From Paraglomus occultum (Eukaryota; Glomeromycota; Glomeromycetes; Paraglomerales; Paraglomeraceae), in the NCBI GenBank assembly GCA_910592205.1, contig CAJVPJ010000136.1, forward strand, positions 1 to 41,106: a DNA stretch of 41,106 bases, written 5' to 3'. Position 1 is the first letter of the stretch; every line of letters begins with the position of its first letter. Below the pieces are notes generated by a model. It made no database searches and had not been told where the DNA came from. It worked only from the letters and a program-made list of their open reading frames with translations. Positions 1 to 8,780 of the stretch are shown here, in pieces. Both the position numbers and the translations under genes were made by a program.

Positions 1-1
1 T

Positions 2-110
2 GGAGAGGATTATGGTGGAAGAATGGAATGCTATCCCAGTCAGCATTCTAATTAATTTAGTAGATTCCATGAAGCGATGTTGTGAAGAGGTTATTGAGAA
101 GAAATATCTT
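2..110 (+). pseudogene. Tc1/mariner transposase C-terminal remnant
   Basis: The frame starting at position 2 reads ERIMVEEWNAIPVSILINLV followed by DSMKRCCEEVIEKK. This has the layout of the extreme C-terminus of Tc1/mariner DDE transposases, where a W-N-x-I-P motif is followed by a helix with a paired Ser-Met and basic residues and then an A/E-V-I-x-x-K ending. The usual glycine-rich end after the final Lys is missing and the frame drifts into unrelated residues up to the stop near 314. The rest of the element lies left of the window, so an intact upstream part cannot be excluded. I infer an old, probably inactive insertion. Confidence 0.6.
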
Positions 111-314
111 ATTAAATTTATATCAATAAAATCTACTCATTTCAAACTTTCATTTGACATATGCTATGTGCTGATGTGTGCAATATTGACAAAGCAACAT
201 GGCTTTCAAGTTTTCCAATTTTTTTTTCTTCACACTGTACATCAAGTGTCTAATATGATACACGGATACTACGAATACTGTGGCCACGATACGCTTTTGA
301 TTCAGATTTGGTGA

Positions 315-1240
315 ATCCCTTTATGAGGTTGTTGCGACAAAAAAGCTATGTTTTCTGCTGCAGATGATTAATCATGTATTTTCAGAGTCTTGGCAGACGC
401 GAAGTATCTGTTTATACTCAACTCATGCAGCATGCAAGCAAAATAAATACGACGGACCACGGATCAAACCTAAAAACACGCCGTTCCGAGTACCTCACAC
501 CGAAAAAGAAGACTCAAAAATCAGATGGGCTTGCAATGAATTGTGTATCGGATATTGTCTTTTCAATCAAAATAAAAGCCAATCACATTTTTGTCAAAGT
601 CGCGAATCCGAGTAGATAACTCCTGGGCAATTCCAATTGTCCGGCGTAACTTCGGATATGATAACCACTCAACAAGTACTCAATGAAAATTTCTCACCTT
701 GTTTAAAGTAAATCCAGAGTTTCGCAAGAATTATTTTAAACAGAGGGGTAAAACATTTGAGGAGAATAATAGTAAAGAGGTTGGTTGTGAGTTATGTTCT
801 TGGAGCTTCACTGAGTAGTGAATAGGATATATTTAAGTCATGATGTAATGATAATGCTGTAATGTGGATACTGAGAGAGTATTGGTGAACGTTCGGTTCA
901 GTTGCCGAACCAGCTGCCGCCACCAGTTGTGTGGTGAATAGGATACTTTTTAACCATTGAATTGAAAACACATCGTGGCCACAGCTTGCGAAAGTCGCCA
1001 GTCAGGTATCCAGCCCTGGCGTACGGTGGACGACCTACTGCTGAACGTTCTTCAATTGGTTTTGACTATGATGAAACATTTACTCATTAATGTTTCTTAA
1101 CGTTAATTCTCAGGATGGAATTTGGAGATCGGGGTGTGGACAGACTATTCGTTAAGTGAATTGCAATATGCAACAAATATCGGTAAGATGTATTTACAAC
1201 ATAAAATTTAGAAGCTACATACAAAATACTATAAATTCTA
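315..1240. other. Gene-poor interval with weak coding-like scraps
   Basis: No convincing gene. Two overlapping short plus-strand frames run at 364-619, and one of them follows a TTTTCAG acceptor-like site near 380; neither resembles a family I know. On the minus strand around 950-1050 a short open stretch containing ERSAVGRPPYARAGYLTGDF looks protein-like but has no start or clear boundaries. The phrase GTGAATAGGATA occurs twice (about 819 and 931). I read this as decayed sequence. Confidence 0.4.
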
Positions 1241-1241
1241 A

Positions 1242-1270
1242 ATTATTATTATTATTTATTATTATTATAA
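1242..1270. repeat. (ATT)n microsatellite
   Basis: About nine ATT units with one imperfect unit. The tract abuts the truncated 3' end of the FAD-oxidase fragment and may mark the break point. Confidence 0.8.
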
Positions 1271-1273
1271 AGG

Positions 1274-1707
1274 TCAGGTACCAGTACAAGCACTAGCCAC
1301 ATGGACGTATTGGCATTGACCATGTGGCAAGAATCGTCTCTTTCCCCCGAAGTTTTTATTGAAATCGTCCAACGAGATGCTAATACCGAGTGTCACTATC
1401 GTGCAATCGTCATCCTCCCATTCAAAATCCTGATACGTCTCGGATACATCGAGTTGAATGTTATCTCCATTAGTGGATGACGCGCCGCTGTATTGATGGC
1501 CTCCTGTACGCACGGCCACAGTGATGTTGTTTTCTTTCGCATACTTGATGGCTTTGATCACATCGTCGTCGCTGCCTTTATAATGGCCGCCTGGTGAATG
1601 ATCCCCTGTTTCAGGTACGAGCTCGAGGCATACTGATAGCCCTGAGCTTCGTAGTCAGCATCACTGCGTAAGGTTACCTTCCCATGGAATTTGGGGGAAT
1701 TACCGTG
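1274..1707 (-). pseudogene. FAD-binding (PCMH / berberine-bridge-like) oxidase fragment, frameshifted
   Basis: The minus strand encodes part of the N-terminal FAD-binding domain of a BBE-like oxidoreductase. Visible are DDDVIKAIKYAKENNITVAV and then RTGGHQYSGASSTNG, the GGH-containing segment that binds the FAD phosphates and often carries the covalent His. A later PHGQCQYVHV stretch matches the part before the glycine-rich FAD loop. Upstream, FHGKVTLRSDADYEAQGYQY is in another frame, so a one-base shift lies near 1603. Translation stops shortly after PHGQCQYVHV, where the loop should continue, at the ATT microsatellite. The C-terminal substrate domain is absent. It is a truncated pseudogene. 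Family assignment is fairly secure; subfamily is not. Confidence 0.75.
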
Positions 1708-1808
1708 TCAGCCATGTATGACTGCTGTTCGGTCTAATCATATTAATATAAGACTTCATAACGACTGATACTGATCTTGATTGGTCACAGTTGAGGATGC
1801 AATTCATT

Positions 1809-2190
1809 CTATTGTAGACGACGTTTATGTGGCTGAACGGGTCGCGCATGCCGATCTTTTAGAGATGGAATAAACGTACGTTCCGGTTTCGCTTGTAAGA
1901 GTTTTCGTTCCGTCTGCAATTTCTCTTCACGTTCTCGCTCCCTATTTTGTGAGAATTTGCTGGAGATCTTCGGTCATCTTTTGCTTCTGAGCAAGATTAG
2001 GATTTCAAACGCAGCGACGTTCTCTAACATGAGTATTGCCTTCATGATACTGTTCATCCTTTTTGGTCTCGCCAGAATCACCCAGAGTATTATCACGAAC
2101 GTCCAAATTTATCTGACCCTAATCGATTGAGAAAGGGACATCGGTAAACCGTTTGCAATAGACAACGGGCTGGATAGGTAAAACCCAATT
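1809..2190 (-). pseudogene. Decayed coding frame of unknown family (two stops, one frameshift)
   Basis: Read on the minus strand, one frame gives QPVVYCKRFTDVPFSID, a stop (2119-2121), GQINLDVRDNTLGDSGETKK and onward, a second stop (2005-2007), then NPNLAQKQKMTEDLQQILTK. A one-base shift near 1945 leads into NREREREEKLQTERKLLQAK and a basic tail ending at 1809-1811. The composition (polar, charged, a coiled-coil-like KLQTERKLLQ run) is protein-like across all blocks, which is the reason to call it a former gene. I do not recognise the family. Its 5' side ends at the pogo-like repeat near 2205, which suggests interruption by a transposon. Confidence 0.5.
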
Positions 2191-2202
2191 AAATACAAAG
2201 GC

Positions 2203-2290
2203 AACCCCGCCTCGTTATAACGAACACCGTTATACCAAATACCTCGTTATAATGAAGATTTTTTAAAATCCATTTTCAATCATATAGAAT
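2203..2290. repeat. Pogo-like terminal repeat, isolated end
   Basis: The tract contains repeated GTTATA(C/A) modules: CCTCGTTATAACGAACACCG, then GTTATACCAAATACC and CTCGTTATAATGAAG. The same type of module (TTATACCGAA, repeated) forms the right end of the pogo/Tigger copy at 40350-40410 and its left side at 38090-38160. The downstream AT-rich stretch with ACGTGATA near 2457 also recalls TATCACGTGA near 40204. I infer a solo end or internally deleted relative of that element. No partner end was found here. Confidence 0.45.
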
Positions 2291-2871
2291 TTACCCAGTT
2301 AACCGAATTTTTATATGAAAACCTTTATTAACCGTATCCGAAGATTTTTATTAGAACAGTAATAACAAAGTTGCCCCGTTAAATTGAAGTTTTCGATTTA
2401 ATATTAACCGAATTATCCAAAGATCTAACCAATAAAAATGCAACAAACATTACATACGTGATATATTTTGCCTGCCCCATGTTAATTACGTGATAAATTT
2501 CAAGTCACGAGCGTTTCAGCTTCAGCCCCACAATTATCGATTCAAAAGTTCAAACAAAAATTAATAGTTTTTTTGACAATTACTCAAGCGGTTGTAATAT
2601 TCTATGCATTGATTAGCCACATGCGCGTTTATTTAGTATTTTCACTCTAATCCGAAGAATCCTATACATTAATATAACCTTCTGTTAACACGGCAGAATG
2701 CTCAAGAAATGACCTTGATTGAAAACAAGAATATAATTTGAAGATACCCGACTGACGTCACACATGAGGTGAATTTTTGAATGGGAGAATGCGAACCGAA
2801 GTTTGAAATGCTAGCTGCAAAGTGCGCTTTATTGAAATTAGGAATGGACATTACTTATTAAAATTTCATAT
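2291..2871. other. AT-rich intergenic sequence, no gene
   Basis: No frame of interest on either strand. A palindromic TGACGTCA (CRE-like) occurs at about 2754, but with a transposon between it and the next gene I give it no role. Confidence 0.4.
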
Positions 2872-3344
2872 TACACGGTGAACCTAGATGGGGTCCGTTC
2901 TGTCGCTATAGCAAATTTTCGTTAATTCAGGTTTCCTTTCGATCATGTAACCTTTGGTCTATGTATCACCGCAAATTTTGACAACAATTATTCGATTTAT
3001 GACTATAGTTAGGATTTAAACGTTAAACAGCTCAAATTGCTAATATAGTAATTAGGATTCTAAAGGTTTGAACGTTTAAATGTGGGCTGAGAAATTTTCA
3101 TATGATAAGAATTATGTCATGCATTATTGTTTACAATAATGGAGGATAGCTAAGCGCGAGCAACCGCATTGGTCAATCACATGTCAACCAATAAATTACA
3201 GAGTTTTAGTCACTATTACATAAAATAAGAAAGATCATCAAACAGTCGTTGTAGCAGGTAACCAGGTTTTCCCTAATAACTTCGTTGTATAGAATATTTA
3301 TTATAGTCAAATTTCGTTATCGTTGTATCTAGGTTCACCGTGTA
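2872..3344. mobile_element. MITE with 18-bp perfect terminal inverted repeats and TA target duplication
   Basis: The left end TACACGGTGAACCTAGAT (2872-2889) is the exact reverse complement of the right end ATCTAGGTTCACCGTGTA (3327-3344). Read with TA as the target duplication, the element is 469 bp starting CACGGTGAACC and ending GGTTCACCGTG, which fits the Tc1/mariner/pogo superfamily. The interior is AT-rich and has no transposase frame, so it is non-autonomous. Weaker inverted similarity continues inside the perfect repeats. It sits about 290 bp upstream of the BTB-TLDc start codon. Confidence 0.8.
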
Positions 3345-3633
3345 CTACAATAAAATTCATTCAACGACGCGCGGCCAGCGAAAAGTTTGGAAACGTTTTC
3401 GATCGACGAATCCAAGTAATATCTCCCTTCTTAATCATATTCCTTTTGTTACGCAATTATAATATATGTCAGTTGTCGTTCTGACATAGTTTCTCTCCCT
3501 GTTCATTAGGTTGCCAGGAGGCCAGACTATCTCTGAACTCGTTTGTTCCACTAAAAAGGTAATCAGTTACACAACGGCGAAATCACATTATAATCAACTT
3601 TGGTTTTCAACAGCGCCAATCTTTCACTTAACC

Positions 3634-5196
3634 ATGTCTGACGTTTGCAAAGATTTGCTGCGCTTGTTGGATAGCGAAAAAAATTACGACGTTGTTCTCC
3701 GCGTGGGTGAGGAAGGGCATACAAAAGAGTTTAAAGCACATTCGCTCATTCTTTGTGCGCGTTCAACTTATTTTGCTGCTGCTATCGATGGAAAATGGGC
3801 AAAGAAAGAAGACAACAAGTATATTGTAAACAAACCAAATGTGACTCCTGCCACTATGGATTTCATTCTGAGGTTTGTCGTCGCATAATAATAGAAAAAC
3901 CGAGACTGCTTCATATTTATCCGACAGCGAATGTTTCTCTGTAGTGTAGTAATAGACAAGTGAAAAAGGATATTATATGTAACGCGTCGGATAAAAATCC
4001 TGTTATGACTGTTTTGCGAATACGCCTTAATTTCTACCATTAATTTATCGTTATCTAGATATTTGTATGGTGGCGTCACCGATTTTACCTCTCAACGTGC
4101 ATCAGTTATTTTTGATGTATTGATTGCTACGGACGAGTTGGAATTGTTGGGGCTGTTAAATGATGTACAGCAGTACATTATAAAGAAAAAGGACGAATTC
4201 TTGACCGATAATCCAGTTAAAATTCTGAGAAAAATCTGGCTCCACGAAGCTTTTATTCCTTTACGCAATATTTGCATCGACATCATATGTAACAAACCCA
4301 GTATTCTGTTTGATAGTGATGAATTTTGCGAAATACCGGAATCCATTTTAGTGCATTTTCTTCAAAGAGATGACTTGGATTTACCAGAAGTAATCATCTG
4401 GCGCAGACTGCTAGAATGGGGCATAGCACAAAATCACGAATTGACGTCGACAAGCAGTGTTGACAGCTGGACGAAGGATGACTTTGTAAACCTGGAAAAA
4501 ACGTTGCATCAATGTCTTCGTCATGTTAGATATTATACTTTTCAACCGCAAGAATTTTGTGAGAATGTCATGCCGTATAGAAAATTGCTACCTACAGATC
4601 TTAGGGAAGATGTCATTCGCTATTATATGATTCCAGAAAAGAATACGTCCCAACGGAAGCCTCGAATGAGCACGAAAATTTCCAAAACGAAAATCAACTC
4701 TCTCATTATAAAGGAAGTGCAGGTTGGCCTAATTTCCTCATGGATCGATGCAGTTAAATATGTTACGCATAAGGAATTTCGATACGAGTTATTACTCCGA
4801 GGTACAAGGGATGGCTTCGATAGTGCCAAATTCCATAATCTCTGTGACAATAAGGGGCCGACGCTAATTGTCTGTAAACCTAACTCGAGCAATGCAATCA
4901 TTGGAGGTTACAATCCACTGAATTGGTCCAACAACGGAACATACGGGAACACCAACAAAAGTTTCTTGTTTTATATTATGAATATTCATAACCTTAGCTC
5001 CGCACAAATCGCTCATGTCACTAACAGCACGTACGCTGTGTATTATCATAGTTCGTATGGTCCATGTTTTGGCTGTGGAGACGACTTGGTTGCAAGCGGT
5101 ACTAGTTGGTCATCAAGCTCTAATTGTTATCCCAATATAGGGATACCTGGTAGTTTTGCTATCCAAGAATATGAAGTTTTTAAAGTCATTATCTAA
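3634..5196 (+). CDS. BTB-BACK-TLDc domain protein
   Basis: Two exons, 3634-3872 and 4059-5196, joined by a phase-2 intron (GTTTGT...TCTAG) that restores FILR-YLYGGV exactly; predicted protein 458 aa. The BTB/POZ fold covers about residues 8-120, opening MSDVCKDLLRLLDSEKNYDV and containing the FKAHSLILCARSTYF segment. A BACK-like helical region with HEAF and a central W-R-R-LLEWG follows (about 140-225). A TLDc domain fills about 293-458 with LLRGTRDGFDSAKFHNLCDN, GGYNPLNW and a terminal EYEVFKVII. BTB-BACK proteins commonly act as Cullin-3 substrate adaptors; TLDc proteins are linked to oxidative stress and V-ATPase. The actual target is unknown. The start is the first ATG opening the BTB fold; an upstream open stretch lacks ATG. 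Such genes are strongly expanded in Glomeromycotina. Confidence 0.9.
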
Positions 5197-5846
5197 AAGA
5201 GTTGACTTACAGTGCGAATTCTTTCGGTTATCGCATCCTCCAGAGTAATAAAAATACAAAATTCGAATTGGTAACTTTGTCTTCTTTCAAATTATTAAAA
5301 GTCTGTAAAGGATCTGTCTCTATAGAATGTCAAAGTGTCCATGACAATCGATCTTTTCCAATAGAGGACTTGAATAAATGGTAAATGTGAGTCTTTGAAA
5401 AACTTGCTGGTAAAAAGTGCTTGAGAACGGATTATTGGCAACATAGACTGTATACTACACCAACGATAAATATTTCATATCGTTAAATGACCAATTTTGC
5501 ACAAATCTCGCACGCGGGGTTACGTGTTTAATTGAGATAGTACATTCAAAAAGAGGAATTAGCATAGTGTGAGCGCAAGTCCTCGTGAAAAAAAATTTTT
5601 TAACGTAGCTGCCAAGGTTCATTATCCACTCGAGGCAAATACTCAAAGTTCTGAAGACAGCCATAGCCAAGTGAAAGAACAAACACTGAATTCGTAACCC
5701 TTGCTTAGTGAGACGCCCAGAATCTCGGTCATTCGCCTTTATGAAAAGTAATATTGAACTATTCAAATTTTTTTTTTAGATTAAGCTGCCATATTTAGAC
5801 GAGCAGACAATTCTTGTTATTACCGCTGGTTTTCATAAATGTATTC
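5197..5846. other. Intergenic, between 3' ends of convergent genes
   Basis: The 650 bp separate the plus-strand BTB-TLDc stop from the minus-strand ZFAND1-like stop. Only short unpatterned frames are seen. An A8/T6 run occurs near 5588-5600. It presumably holds the 3' UTRs and polyadenylation sites of both genes. Confidence 0.5.
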
Positions 5847-7547
5847 TCACTGATTAACAGTTCCTTCACGTTCTAACAACACTTCCCCGCCACTTTCAAT
5901 TGCATCTCCCAGTCTGTCATCCATGTTGAGAACGGAATTTGTTTCTTGATCAACCAAAATAAGTCTCTACAAATAATAAAGTTTGGGCAAACAAGTGTCA
6001 TCAAAAATACAACAAACGTGCTAATAAATGACACTAATTACTCACCTCGTTCTTACTAACATCCATTTTGTTATTCACGTTTCTAATCTTACCAGCAGTA
6101 GCGATTTTATCAAGCACCTTTCCGATCACCCATGACTGTAGAATATAGATTATCACAATTAGATTTAAAAAATACTACAACCATCATGTGCATTCGCTTT
6201 ACTAATATAACCCATAACCAAACATCTTTTTACCTTATCAAAAAACATAGGCTTGGTCGCAACATTCGTATCTTTAGGAAAACTAACATTCAGGTAAAGT
6301 CGTGATTCACGTGGAATTGAGGAGTCTCCCTATATTGAAAGTACTAACTCTGTGACATCTTTAAGTATTATAGCGTTAATGTATAAACAAATTAAAAGAG
6401 TTGAATTACCGTAGCCTTTGATTTCATTTTCATCAATTCAACGAGTTTACTAGATTTTTTTGGCTTATTATTGATTTTGGATGTCACTGCCGTACTACTA
6501 GAAGCACCTCTACTCGCATTATTCCGAATTTGTTTTAAAATCTCGTCTATCCTCGCACGACGCTCAGCTGTCTCTTTGGAGGCTGCATTTATCGACGGAC
6601 ATCTGTGATCAGTTGCGTGGCGATGTCTAATGCGTTATAGAAAATATCGTTTTAACATTAGAATTGACACGAATACTAGTTTTGAGTCTCCCATCGCCTT
6701 ACTTTCCCCGTGGATACACCCCTTGACCATTTCCGACTCGATTTTTTTTCCCCCTCAGGAACGAACCTCAAACAAAATCCCTCTCCACATTCATCACACA
6801 CGACAACAATCGGCACTTTCCCGCCAGTCGTAGTAGATTTGCATGAACTAACGGCACATCGTTTCGATTCGCGAGGGAAGGAAGATAAAAGGTATGATAC
6901 ACAATTAGAGGCTTGGTGCGATTTTAGCTTTGAATTGTCGTGAATTATGAAAGTAGACAAAGAGCATCATTTTTTAATAAAAATACACGGAATTGATTTC
7001 ATATCGAGTGTACGTCGACTAACGCAAGCGATATAATATGAGTAGATATAGTACCGTTTCCTCTGTGGTCATTCCGCTCGGTGATAAAATCATAGATTTA
7101 CATGTTGGACATAAGTCTACGCTCTGAATCGAGGTCGCCCGTCATTAAACGTTGCACTTAGTACCCACTTGCTCGGTCTGATTAAATATTGCATACCCTA
7201 CAGCAGTCCACTCACCAATTGCTTCTCGTTCCAAGCCTGACATTCGTGTGCTGTTGGGTACCGATGATCTAGACTAGAGAGTGTAAAAATTGACGAATAC
7301 TCAATTCACGATCTGACTCTCCAGTTCCATGTTCAACTGGTTCTCGCATTTTCTATCGTTAGACTAACCAATAATTCAGCCCACAGCATCCACATTTGAA
7401 CGGCAGAAAGTCTCTTCAACGTGGTAAAATGAAATACAATTAGCTCAAAGCGTTAATGCGGTTATCGGATTTTACGCATATCGAATAATTACCAAGCTGT
7501 CCACATCCAGCAAGTGAGCAGTTTTTGCCCAGGTTGGGGAATTCCAT
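5847..7547 (-). CDS. ZFAND1: Double AN1 zinc-finger protein with ubiquitin-like tail (ZFAND1/Cuz1-like)
   Basis: Nine exons on the minus strand: 7493-7547, 7369-7411, 7216-7273, 7055-7123, 6767-6927, 6410-6626, 6234-6329, 6046-6135 and 5847-5966. They sum to 909 nt (302 aa) with every phase matching. First AN1 finger: C10, C15, C25, C28, C33, H36, H42, C44, around LDFLPFKC. Second: C99, C104, C119, C122, C127, H130, H136, C138, around FCLRHRHATDHRC. A further C-x2-C/H/C group (57-84) lies between them. A basic Ser-rich linker precedes a C-terminal ubiquitin-like region (about 210-302) with KPMFFDKSWVIGKVLDKIA. ZFAND1/Cuz1 recruits Cdc48/p97 and the proteasome, notably to arsenite-induced stress granules. 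ZFAND2 shares the fingers but ends in UIMs; the ubiquitin-like tail favours ZFAND1. Confidence 0.85.
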
Positions 7548-7832
7548 TTCAAAACTATGGTATATATGCACGAGTTTGCGGATATACAAAAAATATTTAA
7601 CTCGTGTAACATACGAGAGTAGATATTTACCACACTAAATAATAGTAATAGTAATGAGGTAGTTCGATATACAGAGCGCATAATTCAATAATGACGGGAC
7701 GAAACTGTTGACTCTCTATATTTTTTACCTCGTCCATCGGCCCGATCAATTAATGCAAATATTTATTAGTTATTTGAGTTAGGACTAATAATTATCATAA
7801 GCAATAGCCAAGGTCATAGTCTGCGGTATCGG

Positions 7833-8780
7833 TCAGTTTGTTGAACGCGGTACGTGATCAGGACTGAGACCTTTGAATATCAAATTATCGCTTGGGTCAG
7901 TGCAAGTAGTATCGCGTTTCAACGTGCTATCGTTTTCAAGACCTGCATAAAATTACGATAGAAATTCTTTTACGTCTGTAGCAACGGTTATACCAATGAT
8001 TATTTGATTTTACCTCGCGTACCCGTTTGATATTGCCATGAACACGTATTCGTTGCTAGGTGATTTCGAAGTGAGTGCGGCCAATTGAGATACGTTTTCT
8101 GACAAAGAGGCGTATTGCGGTTTCAATAATAAAAAGCTTTCTTATTAATATGCATTTTTTTAAGACGTCGCCTGGCAGATATTTTTCCATCATTTTATTG
8201 CTTTCAGTTGGACCGTTAAAATTGTATCTTGGAGGAAAGCTTGAAACGCCTCACGTAATTCAACAAACTTTTCCCTTGAAATTCCTTTTGAGCGACTACA
8301 ATGACAGCCTTTTCTAAAAAGGAAATTATGTGTTTGTATTAGAAAAACCACCACCATTTTGCTATTTTTATATACATAGAACCCGATATATTAAGTTTAT
8401 CACCGCTCAGTATTTTATTTCGTCATTTTTCATTTGTTATTTTTATCTTTTCGGCATCAAAATTATCCTCGCCATTAGTGTCACATGGATTTAGTTCATT
8501 TATAAATGAATCCTATACACATAACATTATCTCTGACAATAATGCCTGCGACGCTTTGCTTTTTTGTGCAGGATTTTCGAGATCTAATCCGTCCCGGCCA
8601 TCTTTCAATGACAATGAGTGTTTTGTTGGTAAACCTTCACCAAGCTCTTGCAGATATCCCACAGATATCACGGTTTTGTAAAATGTAACTTAACTCAAGT
8701 AATACGAGTTGGCTTGTATACTCGTCTTTGTTGTCATCAATCACACTCGCGCAACTTGGCACCTCTGCAGCAAGTTGCAT
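7833..8780 (-). CDS. Unidentified five-exon gene, 158 aa
   Basis: Exons at 8747-8780, 8526-8688, 8255-8313, 8014-8140 and 7833-7926 join in phase to one frame of 158 aa. It starts MQLAAEVPSCAI, continues TFYKTVISVGYLQELGEGLP, passes KGCHCSRSKGISREKFVELQ and PSNEYVFMAISNGYAR, and ends DHVPRSTN. Most sites are good GT-AG pairs; the weakest are the GTTATG donor after exon 2 and the short 58-bp first intron. No signal peptide or membrane segment is seen; the middle and C-terminal parts look helical. I do not recognise the family. The start is the first ATG that keeps phase, but an upstream exon is possible because exon-like frames continue towards 8960. It lies 285 bp upstream of the ZFAND1-like gene on the same strand. 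Confidence 0.5.

Noticed and set aside
1786-1871. Plus-strand open stretch EDAIHSIVDDVYVAERVAHA
   Set aside because: It overlaps the minus-strand decayed frame, which is longer and protein-like in several consecutive blocks.
2750-2765. CRE-like TGACGTCA palindrome as a promoter element
   Set aside because: It lies over 850 bp from the next start codon with a transposon in between; an 8-bp match is expected by chance at this scale.
5455-5766. 103-codon minus-strand frame between the BTB-TLDc and ZFAND1-like genes
   Set aside because: No domain, splice partner or conserved pattern; lies where two 3' UTRs should be.
8038-8317. Plus-strand mini-gene starting MNTYSLL and ending PLKLYLGGKLE...NDSLF
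   Set aside because: It runs opposite exons of the better-supported minus-strand gene at 7833-8780, and its splice phases need a weak donor.
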